Below, in pieces: positions 23,780-35,422 of a stretch of DNA of 64,000 bases. The position numbers and the translations under genes were made by a program. Source of the stretch: Wolfiporia cocos (lineage: Eukaryota > Basidiomycota > Agaricomycetes > Polyporales > Phaeolaceae). The stretch covers positions 496,001 to 560,000 of the forward strand of contig JACCLO010000009.1 in assembly GCA_029448655.1 (NCBI GenBank), in the 5' to 3' direction. Every line of letters starts with the position of its first letter. Position 1 is the stretch's first letter. The notes below the pieces were generated by a model, which made no database searches, had not been told where the DNA came from, and saw nothing but the letters and a program-made list of their open reading frames with translations.

Positions 23780-24138
23780 ATCCTGTCACAGATCCCGCTT
23801 GATTCTGGACATTGACCATCGGATGATTGTCTGTGCAAGCGTACCTGAGCAGTATAGTCGTTCGCATATATGGGAGGATTGTTTAGCTCTGGTCTCTACA
23901 CATTCTTACTCAGGACATCATGTTGCCAAGAAAGAGGCTGGATATATACCACTCGATCTGCTCTTGATATTGTACATGGGAAGCAATTCCCCTGATAGTC
24001 CTGAGCTAATGGTGGGTCAGATCGGCACAATGCAAGTGCGTCGGAGCTGTACTGACTCGGTACGTGGCCTGTTACTAACCCATCTGCTGCTGTCTGCCGC
24101 GTTAGGATTCCCAGTTCAGTATCCTGATATTCAGTGAC

Positions 24139-25099
24139 TAGTGTTGCCGAAGTTCAGTTCAGAACCAAGGTTCAGAACCTGAACCACCTGAACCGAACCT
24201 AGGTTCAGGTTCAGTCCAGGTCCGGTTCAGGGTAGGACATCAAGGTTCGGTTCTTGGTTCAGGGGGGTCATGGGTACCCTTGAACCAGGTTCGAACCGGA
24301 CTGAACCTTGAACCACATAGCATTAACATATTCTGTGTAGCCACTGGTGGATAAGCATCAATTACAATTATGTTCTTGCCATCTTTGCTATAGTGTTGTT
24401 GCAGTAAGTTATGGATAGCTGGCTTCACCATAGCAAGCATCAGCACTCATATACTCTAGTCTCCCAATATGGCAAGGGCTCAACCCCATGCTGGGATCAC
24501 CATGCTTTCTGTGGCACTGGGCTGCATTTGTTGCTGTCAGATGAAGTAAGAAACGTAGAAGATTATGTTCCACTTCATATCCATGATCCTAGGTTATATA
24601 CAGTGTTGTCTAAGAATGGTTTGTTATTGAGGTTTGCCTCAGGCTAATGAACAATCATAAACTCTGATTACTGAACTGCTCAAAATGGCTGCCTTGAGTG
24701 ATTATTGTGCATCTAAAATTTATGTTTACCACTCTAATCAAGATTAAGAGCCACTTTGGAATTCAGCCCAATAGACACCAAATGAAGGCACTGCAGAACT
24801 TGAAGTGTGATTACTTTAGTGGGTTCAATAGTGCCGGGAATGAGGTAGGCAATTGAGGGCAATTGGTATACATAGAAAGGTGCATGAAGTTGGTGTCTAA
24901 ATTATTATTTTTACACTCTATAGAAGCAAGTAACTTAGCGGTTCGAACCTAGTTCGAACCATGAACCGAACCTGATGAACCAGTTCACCAGGTTCAGTCC
25001 AGGTTCAGGTTCAGGATCAGGCTCCCTGCAGTCGGTTCGGTTCTGGGTTCAGCCCTAGACCCCCCTGAACCTGAACCGAACTGAACTTCGGCAACACTA
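24139..25099 (-). mobile_element. hAT-like element (GGTTCA-rich family), complete, reverse orientation
   Basis: 961 bp, TAGTGTTGCCGAAGTTC...GAACTTCGGCAACACTA, TSD TCAGTGAC at 24131-24138 and 25100-25107. It runs opposite to the copies at 1 and 11300. It lacks the MITE and TRIM insertions of the 1-5573 copy and confirms their boundaries. Subterminal arrays of GGTTCA/TGAACC are prominent at both ends. Confidence 0.92.
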
Positions 25100-25283
25100 T
25101 CAGTGACGCAGCCAATCATACTCATTGATTAGCAAGAGGTAAGGCAGCACATTTTTAGCTCTGCTCACCCGCTCTATGATCATGGTCTGTTAGTGGGTGT
25201 AGTGAGAGGCATGGATGAGAGAGAGGAGAGTAGTACAAGGAGGCCGTCGCTGTATATCATGATCATCAAAGCATGGAAGCCGC

Positions 25284-25967
25284 TAAGGCTCCAACCATAT
25301 AATATACATGTACAGGAAATCAGTAAATATATAGTATATAGTATATACATGGTATATACATGGTATATACATGGTTTACATGGTTTTCAGATGGTAGATT
25401 TTTCAGACATCTTGACATAGCCATTGCCTTGCCCATATGGCTGTGGAGATTGTCTCCTCCTTCAACAACATGCCATAGGTATCAGCACTTGGCTGATGCA
25501 AGGAAAAAATTGGTGTTCAGTATTCAACAGCCACACTAGTAGCTGGAATGGCTTAGGAATTGTGCACAATGTGTGAGATGATGGGAAACTTTTACGCATG
25601 AGTTTAATGCATGATGCAATCACTATGTGGGATAATATATAGCATAAACATAAATCTGGTCTTACCTTCCGCCAAATGAGAGGGTAAGCAGAGTGTGTGA
25701 ATTACGACTTAACATTTGTGCAGTGGCTACCAGATTGTCCAAATCTCATATTGCCACTGCACCATACAATCTGTAAGACACATAACTAGCTCAAGTACAT
25801 ATTCAAAACAACAATTTGAGGGTCTAATATGAATGCATTCACAACAACCATATACCATATAATATACCATGTATATACCATGTACTCAGCCACGTGTAAA
25901 TACATGTATATAGTATATATAAAAAACCATGTATACATGGTATATACATTATATGGTTGGAGCCTTA
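25284..25967 (+). mobile_element. 684-bp AT-rich TIR element, copy 1
   Basis: TIR TAAGGCTCCAACCATATAAT with adjacent runs of TATATACATGG. Closely matches 27028-27711 along its length. Non-coding. Confidence 0.85.
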
Positions 25968-27027
25968 CTTGGTCCTAGGCTTGGTCTTTCCTTAAGGAGA
26001 CCTCAGCGTGGTGGTTGCGGCCAAAAATGAGATGCGCAAGGAAACAGGGCACGCACGACGATGATCAATTCCGTGCATGTGCCGATGACTCTATCCGGAC
26101 ACTCCTTTTTCACTCCAGCCACAATCCATTTGTGGTAACGCTTTTACTTGATCTGGCAATATCACTACGTCATTCTTGATCAGTGGCTGTTTAGGTTCTT
26201 TCTGTCACCTCTTGGAAGCTCGATCCTTGTCTCTCACGTAGAGTAAAAGTTGACAGCTAATTTCTGCTGCAACAGTAATTGACCTGACTTCGTCAGGTAC
26301 CGTCAGATATTGCGACATGATGAACGTTGGCCTGTTGATCTCACGGGATCGTGTTCTGCTTCTGCAGAGCGGAATGACCTGGACCTTCAGTGAGCGAGCT
26401 CGCATCGTCAATCGCGCACAGAAATGTAGACGATGTAACTGAGTTTGTTATTGCTCAGCGCCCAGTGGCGGTAGTATGATGCTGATACTTCCATCTTACA
26501 CCTATGCCCTCCAGCTTCATCAGGCCTCAGGACGGTGAGACAGATGACCGCTTGAGCCCCTGATAAATGCATGTTATCGACCATAATAGTCGTACTGAAC
26601 ATCGTGGGCTTAAGTAATGCTCCGAAGCTTTCTCATTCGCCCCATAAAGGGACCCAAGAACGCGGCACAGCCCCTCTAACCTGATAGAAGCAATCTCTGT
26701 GGTCATTGCCACTGGACAACCGACAGACGATGATTGCACCACCAATGACCGTGCGACTCCCAGGCTACATGTGGCCTTAATTGATGTGACATCAGCAAAA
26801 CCAGAAGGATGGGCTTCGGTTTCTATCAAGGCGCTTCTATCAAGGCGCTTGCCGGTTACCCTGTGTCGCAGGAATTGGAACTGTCAGTTCTTGCGCACGT
26901 ACTGCGGCGGATCGTATATAAAGTCAACATCCGCCAGGGTCGCCTCGGGCCCCCCCGCATAGTCGGGGTAACGAGATCTTCGCATCTCAGACCACTGCGA
27001 TCTTGCACATCGAGAAGGACTAGTAGC

Positions 27028-27711
27028 TAAGGCTCCAACCATATAATATACATGTACAGGAAATCAGTAAATATATGGTATATGGTATATACATGGTATA
27101 TACATGGTATATACATGGTATACATGGTTTTCAGATGGTAGATTTTTCAGACATCTTGACATAGCCATTGCCTTGCCCATATGGCTATGGAGATTGTCTC
27201 CTCCTTCAACAACATGCCACATGTATCAGCACTTGGCTGATGCAAGTCAGAAATTGGTGTTAACAGCCCCACTAGTAGCTGGAATGGCTTAGGAATTGTG
27301 CACAATGTGTGAGATGATGGGAAACTTTTACACATGAGTCAAATGCATGATGCAATCACTATGTGGGATTATATACACCATAAATATAAATCTGATTTCA
27401 CCTTCTGCCAAATGAGAGGGTAAGCAGAGTGTGTGAATTACAACTTAACATCCTTGCATTTGCGCAATGGCCAGCAGATTGTCCAAATCTCATATTGCCA
27501 CTGCACCATACAATCTGTAAGACACATAACTAGCTCAAGTACATATTCAAAACAACAATTTGAGGGTCTAATATGGATGCATTCACAACAACCATATACT
27601 ATATAATATACCATGTATATACCATGTACTCGGCCATGTGTAAATACATGTATATAGTATATATATAAAACCATGTATACATGGTATATACATTATATGG
27701 TTGGAGCCTTA
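27028..27711 (+). mobile_element. 684-bp AT-rich TIR element, copy 2
   Basis: Same length and orientation as copy 1, with scattered single-base differences and small compensating indels. The left flank is ACTAGTAGC and the right flank is GAAGCCGC. Confidence 0.85.
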
Positions 27712-27719
27712 GAAGCCGC

Positions 27720-30682
27720 ATAGGCGCATAGCCCCGGCCATGTCTGTCCCCACATACAGGAGTTCAGCGTGCCTCATCCTAGCAGTCTCAGAACAAACAC
27801 ACTTCCGATGACGTGAACGCCCAGGAATACAGGTCTGGAGCCTCGTAGAATGCTTACGGCTGTCTCAACCAGCTCGATGATCACTAACCCCAGCAGTGAG
27901 CGCCACAGGCGGCGCCTGAACCAGTCAACACGCTGGATGGCCAACATTTACGTATGCAATCATGGCAACAAAGCTATGCAGCTCCAGGGAACTAAAGGCA
28001 GTGTGGCGTTCAGAGCCTTAGATAGCTCGCGCTCAGCGCTTGTGCTCTCGCGATAGCTCCTGGTACCGACATCCTCAGGATTGCGGTCGTTGACATGGAG
28101 AGGTCACCGCATTTACACTCAAGGGGAGCAATGCGGGCGCAGATTAACTCTCACAGGCAGAGTGGAGACGACTTGTGCGCGTACTCGGTCAACGTAGCAT
28201 AGGAGATCTCTTTGCCATATGCATCGTGCTTAGTGAGATCGACCGAGGCCAGCAAGATGACAATATGCACGGAATGAGTGGAAGGGAAATAGAAAGGAAT
28301 GTATGCAGCACAACAGGACCGAAATCTCACCGGGGACAAGGAGTCCCTTGTTGAGCGGTTGCACATGGTCCGTGTTCTTCTCTGCATGATACGACATCGC
28401 CGCACTTGACTGATGATCATGGACCCTTACTCACGTTCAGTCAAGTCCGATCGGCGATAGCGATGACAGACGAGACTGTTGCACTTAACCTTTACCAGTG
28501 CGCACATAACAGCTCGCTACGCTAGGGGGCATACAGAATTGAAACAGACACACACACAGAACAGATGGACCGAACGCCGAGTCCACAAAGGTCTGCAAGA
28601 ATTAATCAGCATTTTCCGACAGGCACGTATACCGGACCCGACAGCGAGAGCACAAGAGAAGTCACGTAAAGCGAAGCGCCAAACTCCGAAAACCACGAGA
28701 GACGGCAGGCGGGGCCGGTGTCAACGGCGAGCCAAAACCACACACACACATATGGACACAACGACAAGAGGCGGTACGTGATCCCCGGTGACAAGGTGAG
28801 TAGGTGGGGACGATGGATGGTGATGCACCACCTTGCCAGCTACGTAGCAACCCCTGCTGAGTTCGTGCACGACGCGCACTGCGACCCATGCGGATGCCGC
28901 CTGCCATCGATCAGCGACGCAAGCCGCAGAGAGCTTGAGACACCGTTGAGGATGTGTCAGCACGAACGCAGATCGATGCTAGGTACTGCCCGTGTTGATA
29001 TGGATGAACATCATTTATTGAGGTACCCATGGATTACGCCATGTATGAGAGGACAACGACACCACACCAGAGGACATGCTGATCAGACGTTGCTTGGGGC
29101 AGCTAGACTAGGTGGACGGCTGTCAGTCTGCGGTCCTTGTAAACGTTATGTCTGCAAGCTTGATGAAGCCGATGATGACGGATGCTATTCTCTTCGCGTC
29201 ACCGTCTGCGAGAGTAGCATTTCCGAGATACCTCAACGCGTACAGAGCTGGGCCCGTCCCATGCCGTGACGCCTGCCGCATACCAAGACGTCTCTGGGAC
29301 GAAGGCAATGGCGCCAAGCTACGGACTCCATCAACCAGTCTGGTCCATTCTCCACATTCAAACGTGAGATATTCTTCTGTCCCCGGCTCGCTGCTCTTCG
29401 TGATAGCTGATCGACACTCGTGAGGCAATCCGAGCGCAGTTCGAGGCAGAATCCGTGCTAACGACGCTAAATCGCGAGTGAGCATGGAGTGGCGACCCTC
29501 CGTGATAGAACGACCTGGATGCCTAAGCCGCTTGGAGGAGGAAGACTGGCTGGCAAAGTCTATCCAGGGGTGTTGATGTATGCGGGAAGCGGGCGAGGCG
29601 CTTGAGCGAGCTGAGGCGAATGAGGCGTGCACTGGGTCACATCGACAAGTAGTGGGGTAATGCAAGCCATACATGCAAGGCCAGAGCGTGCAATCTCCAG
29701 CAGGCAGCTGAGCTGAGTGCGAGCGAAGTACGGGAGTTATTACCAGGCGGTACGTGTGACGACTCCAATGCACGTTCAGTCCCAATGAGCGCCGCGAGAG
29801 GTGCAGACAACGGAGGCCGTCCTCTAGTATTGCACCTGGCGTGGAGGAATCATATCGGAGATGAACCGATGGGTACGTAGAGGGACACTGCATGTCTTCC
29901 AGTCCTATCGCGTCACAAAACATGGCCGCTTGAGCCGGATTGCTGACCCGTCGCACCGACGGCAGGCTCGCTGCATCGTGGCGCCCCCTTTGTGCCTTAG
30001 ACGACGGTACATAGATGGGATACCTCAATCAACCTAGTTATCCCATTGCAATCCGTACTTGAGAGTTTGTATGTTTTGTCTGCACACCTCGCCCAATGGG
30101 AAAACAACAGCGACGGGGACCCTGTGTCAGGCTGACCGCACAGTCACCTACGAGAGTAAGGCCTAGGACACATTGATCCATTGTCGCAAGCGTGCAGGCA
30201 TACAGAGAACATCATAAGGTAGAATGAGGTCAGCAATCTACCTGTGCATGAAAACTGAGCAGGACACAAGTGCATACGAGTGCGATTAATATCCGTCGCA
30301 TGCCAGGGTCGTTATCTTGTGGGAGTGTTGTCCATCTGTGTCCTGGCAGCACAGGCCGTCGCAACCGCACGATATGGTTGGGATAGCTCGCGAGCGTACA
30401 TACGTGTACATAGGATCGGGACTGCTGCGCTGAGAAGGAACACCTAGGTCGTGCGGGAGCGAGAAAAAACCCACATCCATTCACAGGATGGCGTAGACAT
30501 GCAGGATGTGACCGTCAGAGCAATCCATGTGTGTCGTTGCTGGTGAAACGTGCGTGGGTGTGTCATGGCCACTGTGTCAGACAGTCAACGCACAGCGAAG
30601 CGTGGACGTCGCAAATTGGAGCTCGCTGAGGCACCGCGCACAAAACGCTGATGGCGTCAGTCGATCGATCATGCGCCAGTCA
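27720..30682. other. No recognisable gene over about 3 kb
   Basis: Frames of 183 codons (28718-29269 +) and 301 codons (29123-30028 -) overlap each other on opposite strands and carry no domain, splice signal or duplicate I can recognise. I see no element termini with TSDs here. It may be unique host DNA or an old remnant. Confidence 0.4.
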
Positions 30683-30895
30683 CCTGTCGCTAGTGCTGCC
30701 GGAAGGTAAGGTAAAGGTCACCTCGAGGTGATGGCAACGTCACCTCGGTTTACCTCGAGATAGATCAAGGTCACCTCGAGGTACCTCGAGGTGATCGTGC
30801 AAATTCGGCTAGTTTACCTAATACAGTAAGCTCGAGCGCTTGATGTGAGTGGTCGTTCGGCTTTGCGAAGCTATGGGGTTGTGTTCATGGAATTT

Positions 30896-31885
30896 TGACA
30901 CACGCAACAAACTAGCACTCAACTGGGGGAAGGGGGCTCGCTCAAAGGCACCTTCCTGGTCCCAGGAACACTAGCCGTCAAAGGCCAAGACAAGTCTGAG
31001 GTTTACGCTCAAGACTGTCTGGCATATATACTCCTAATCTATTTGTACATGTTTGTGTACGGCGGCTCAGAGGCCTCTACGTACTGGTATCTAACTGGCT
31101 ATGAGCTACGGGCCGGTAATGGCATCGGAGCGCTGGTATGCGAGGATGTCCATGGCGACGTAGCGTATAAGGGGCGGATCTAAGGAGTAGCCAATCTGTC
31201 GGGTTTGATCGGTGATTCTCGTCGATCGTAGGTGCGCCGGTAATGTCGGGGTTCTAAGTCCGTGATCGGGCGTGGTCTGCCATGATCGGGGGCGGGCCAG
31301 TACGGGCCGGGTATATCGTAGGTTGATCGAGCGTGATCTGCTGCGATCGGGGTGTAGCGCTCTGTGACTGGTAGGGTTCTCAGTCGTGCAGAGCCTTGGG
31401 TAATTATCCCTGCCTGTTGTACTTGCAGGTTAGGGTGCGTAAGGGGTATAGTATAATGTCTATGCCAGTAATGGCGAGTGTCCGTGCGTTGGAGACGCGA
31501 GGCGTTAGGTTTAGTGTACTGGGTCACGTGTGAGTGTAGACCGTGCCCCTAGTCGGCGTATAGCGTAGTGTGCGGTGGTTTAGCCTGATCTGTACAAGGC
31601 ATGCCATCGTGCTATCGTAGCCTGTTAGACTCTAGGGGTTGGCTCGTGACTCCGTGGTTTAGGAACTAGGCAGCGTATGGTTCTTGCTGCCGGGACTTGG
31701 ACTGAGTTTAGGGTTAGACTGCTGGTGGCCTGCTAGTGCCCGTAGTGTCCTATGTAGCGGAGGGCTTCTACTAGCGTTGCCGTAGGATTCCAGCTGGGCT
31801 CGGATAGAGTGCTGTAGCGTGCATATGGCGTGAATGGGGTGTCAACCTAGGATGTTCTACTAGGCTTTGAAATTGGCTTGTGACA
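30896..31885 (+). mobile_element. Solo LTR (990 bp), same family as 8877-9869
   Basis: TGACACACGCAACAAACTAG...GGCTTGTGACA with the 5-bp TSD AATTT at 30891-30895 and 31886-31890. Very similar to 8877-9869, differing by scattered substitutions and small indels. Confidence 0.92.
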
Positions 31886-32742
31886 AATTTGAGTCAAACG
31901 CATTCGTAGTTAATAGACTTATACAGTGTCTGCGAAGTCTAGGGGCTCATCTAGTGTATCCACCTCGATAGTTAGCACATCATCACGCAGCCAGTTATCA
32001 GTGAAGAAGAGTCGGTCAGCACAGCTTTGAGTGAGATTATTGACAGCTGCCGTAGTATCAGCCAAGATTAGAGCTGAAACGTTGACCCCCCATACGAGGT
32101 TGCAGTCACAGGTGCATGTTCTGTGACAGATGGTGGATGGTAATGGATATATTGCAGCTCTGCAGGAACGAGGAATGGAGAGGGCCAATGCAAAAGCACG
32201 ACGTACAGTGTTCTAGTAGTCCTTGGCACAAACTCATCCTTTGTCCTCATTTCTAAACCTATGGCCTTCATGTTGTACATACATCATATATGAACATTAT
32301 ATATGATAAAATTCTTGAGCATGTAGGATCCCTCCAGCGTGAATGGCTGCAATAAACCTGCCAATTTAGCTGCGTCTGACCCGGTTTCAAGTTGTGTGGC
32401 CATGATCCCACGTAAATTAGGCCATTTAAAATTATAGAAAGACTTGCCAGTGCTCACGCATATGAAATACATTGGGTATTTGTTCTCTATACTGTTGCTG
32501 AATATGGGATGTGTACCATGGATTCGAAAGTCGCAGAAGCGTGACATATTGCCGCGGGCGCGTCCGCGCGATCGCAACGGAATCGCCCGTTACGTGACAC
32601 AAATAGTGCGTTGGGAGATATGTTCGGTAGATACCTCATTATCAGCAACACAGTAGCTAGGGTCGATTGAAATGTGAATATACGAGCCATACTCACGAGA
32701 GACGAGTCTCGTCAAGAGCATGAATGGCTGACTGTGTGGCTC

Positions 32743-33428
32743 GTAGAGTTTCAGTCAATTATCTTAATCTGCCAACTGCCCTTCGCTTAAGAAATCGCAG
32801 TTGCGAGCTAGGTTTGCACGCAGATTAATCTGCTAGCTGCGGCAGATTAATCTACTGTGACAATAAAATGGTACATCCCGGATTCGAACCAAGGACCTTA
32901 GCGCAGATGAGAATAATAGCATCGCAGCGTAATTACCCAACTGAGCCATATTGGCAACAGTTCCCATTGACCAATTATAACGCAAATTTTACACACAATT
33001 TTCGCAAATCATCAAGGCAACTAACTGCTCCAACAAGCATACAGAAATCAATGATAGTGGTAGCTTGATTTACCATGCTTGACCTGGAGCAACTCACCAT
33101 GGGAAAGCTGAATACACTGGAATCACAGGTCTTTAGAGGCAGATTCATTTGTATTTGTGTTATGGAAGATGTTAAATTGCGAAAATGAAGTTTACAAAAT
33201 ACTCAATATATTGCTTAAAATGGGGCGGATACTAGTTGCACTGTAGCTCAGTTGGCTAATGTATGCTGCGATGCTCTTATTCTCATCTGCGCTAAGGTCC
33301 TTGGTTCGACCCCGGGATGTACCATTTTATTCTCACAGTAGATTAATCTGCGTGCAAACCTAGCTCGCAACTGCGATTTCTTAAGCGAAGGGCAGTTGGC
33401 AGATTAAGATAATTGACTGAAGTCCCTC
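32743..33428 (-). mobile_element. MITE copy 5 (686 bp)
   Basis: GTAGAGTTTCAG...GAAGTCCCTC with the 7-bp TSD GTGGCTC at 32736-32742 and 33429-33435. Same orientation as copy 2. tRNA-like segments occur in both arms. A short piece of the right arm (the inner hairpin AGATTAATCTGCC copy) is missing compared with other copies. Confidence 0.9.
33236..33323 (+). other. tRNA-like segment within MITE arm
   Basis: GTAGCTCAGTTGGCTAA matches the D-arm/A-box and CTTGGTTCGACCCCGGG matches the T-arm/B-box of a tRNA, in the right order and spacing, followed by ATGTACCA. The acceptor ends do not pair well and no clean anticodon stem forms, so this is a tRNA-derived sequence, not a functional tRNA gene. The same segment occurs reversed in the left arm and in both arms of the other MITE copies. 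Confidence 0.65.
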
Positions 33429-34180
33429 GTGGCTCATCTGGCTCATTGTGACGTAGTGATCATTGGACTGTCACGGATTGTCACGCTGTGCCAAGACAGC
33501 ACAAATGCACGCTCTGGTCAAGTATCTTAAATCTATACCACTTCCCCTCGTTCAGTCTCCTTCATATCTCGTGTGTGTATTCCACTGAATGTAAACGAAA
33601 CGTCTATGCACTGTAGACTGCAATATGCTCAGATCTGCACTCACAAGTAGTCAATCTCAAACTGCTGTGCCAAGGTACACTGTATATACCATAACCGGAA
33701 GAAGGTACCTCGAGGTACCTCGAGGTCAAATCGGCATTTCGGCGGTTTACCTTGAGGTACCTTCAGGTAAAGCGGCACCTCGGCATGTTACCTTTGGTTA
33801 CCTCGAGGTAAGAGGTACCTTGCCTTTGCGGCAGCACTACCTGTCGCATCTCCGTGCACTGGTGAGCTTTTGTGACCACTTGCAACTATATCCAATTTGT
33901 TCGCCAGTGGCGGCTGTCAATCGAGGAATAACAACTGCTCCTTCCGCATCTGACTGTTGTCGTCTTGCTTCTTGTCTCACTTCATATGTATCCATTTCCG
34001 GCTGCAGTGACAGTTGCTCTGTGACTCTGGCACTGCTCACTTCTGACCCGGCCTCTCGATGCAGTCCACAGCGAATTTGCAGCCTGACACAAGCAACGAC
34101 CTCAAACAAGAGCCTGGGCAATAGTACTTGTTGGAGCATGGATTTGCCATGGGCGAGCTTGCATGTGTCTGGACATCACA

Positions 34181-34820
34181 TAGTGATGTGCCAGGCCCGG
34201 CCCAGCTCAAAAGTCCCGGCTTTGGCCCGGCTTTGGACGGCCTTGGCTTTTCAAAACCTCAGGCCGGGCCCCCATTGACGGCCCATGGCTTGGCCCGGCC
34301 CAGCCTGGGGCTTGCCTGGGGCCTGGCACTGTGAGGATGATCATTACTGTAGCCACACAAACTCATAACGTACCTTCTCCAACTATGTTCTGACAAAGCC
34401 AAGCTCCAGTATCTTCAATAATTAGTGGAGTATAGTGTGAAATCATCATTTCACTGGCACAGTGCTCTGTGGCAAGCCTTCCAAATGGGGCATCATATAG
34501 GCGCCCAAAAGTGAGCGACAGGCTTCAGCACCAAGAATTCAATCCATGGGACTATCCTTTTGCTTGAATTTAAAAATATAGACATACATTATTGGAATAT
34601 GGCATACTGCTACTCTATATATCCTTATATCATAGTTACTAGACATTTTATCTGTTAGAGCTTTCAGGCCCGGGGCTCACGGCTTGGCCCGGCCCGGCTT
34701 GAGACACAAGCCAGGCCCTGGGCCGTCTCAAGCCGTGGTGTAGGGCCCGGCCTGGCCCGGCTCAAGTAGGGCTTGGCCCGGCCCGGCCTATGGCCCAAAG
34801 CCGGGCCTGGCACATCACTA
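34181..34820 (+). mobile_element. hAT-like non-autonomous element (TAGTGATGTGCCAGGC subfamily), copy 2
   Basis: 640 bp, TAGTGATGTGCCAGGC...GCCTGGCACATCACTA, 8-bp TSD ACATCACA at 34173-34180 and 34821-34828. Sister of 20925-21541, with GGCCCGGC-rich ends and an AT-rich centre. It contains a few tens of extra bases in the middle. Confidence 0.92.
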
Positions 34821-35259
34821 ACATCACATGTGCATGTCAGGAGTTGGGTATGGTGGGGCCAGAAATGGTATGATGCCGAATCAGTATTTAGTAATTTTTG
34901 TATGGTACCTTGTGCATTTGCCTCCCTGCCCCAAGGATGAGACAAACCACTCTCGAAAAACTGTTGTTTTCTCATGTTGCTCATTTCTTCGTTCACTCTC
35001 TTTCATGTGATTCTGACACTTGCTTCAACAGTACTCGCTCAAAGGCATATTGCTAGCAGAGTTGTTCAAGGTGTAAAGACCAAGATGAGTATGGGGTGCT
35101 ACCCAGGCTCCTAAAACCAGCCATTGCTACAGTGTTCTTGCTCCAATAGTCATAGTCGCACTAAACGGTCATTATGTATAGTCACGTGAAAAATTACCAT
35201 ATTGGTCAGGAGTAAGGGGAGGAGAACACTCTAGGACGGCTGGCCAAACTGGCTATCTG

Positions 35260-35422
35260 AGATCCCCGAGCGCTGGTTGACGTGTGCTAAGTGGGCACTC
35301 TCGAACAATGCTTTTGGCACATTGACAGCTTGCGATCGGCGTAACCCCACTGCGGGTGCATGCCAGTTGAGCAGCGGACACGCATACTGGTGCTCACAGC
35401 ACGCAGCGTGCATGCGCTCTTT
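35260..35422 (+). repeat. Left inverted repeat of the helicase/DUF6589 unit
   Basis: Aligns without gaps with the reverse complement of 50772-50933, with 14 differences, all transitions. It ends about 20 bp before the helicase ATG. This copy keeps more CpG dinucleotides than its partner. Confidence 0.85.

Larger units (their letters stand above)
25284..27711 (+). mobile_element. Composite element: two direct 684-bp TIR elements around 1060 bp
   Basis: The direct repeat GAAGCCGC (8 bp) occurs immediately outside the whole unit (25276-25283 and 27712-27719). The inner edges of the two copies show no matching octamers. Each copy starts TAAGGCTCCAACCATAT and ends ATATGGTTGGAGCCTTA. The enclosed 1060 bp (25968-27027) has frames up to 100 codons with no recognised domain. 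This is best explained by movement of the pair as one unit, although recombination between two copies cannot be excluded. Confidence 0.75.
30691..33839 (+). mobile_element. hAT-like element (CTCGAGGT-rich family) with nested insertions
   Basis: Termini TAGTGCTGCCGGAAGG and CCTTTGCGGCAGCACTA, 8-bp TSD CCTGTCGC at 30683-30690 and 33840-33847. Subterminal arms (30700-30800 and 33700-33830) are arrays of ACCTCGAGGTAC-type palindromes. A solo LTR (30896-31885) and a MITE (32743-33428) are inside. Removing both leaves about 1.46 kb. Remaining frames (for example 31919-32188 -) match no transposase I know, so it is probably non-autonomous. Confidence 0.88.

Noticed and set aside
28718..30028. Overlapping frames of 183 codons (+) and 301 codons (-)
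   Set aside because: They overlap on opposite strands, have no recognisable domain, low-complexity composition or intron signals, and no second copy. Chance open frames are likely in this GC-balanced stretch.
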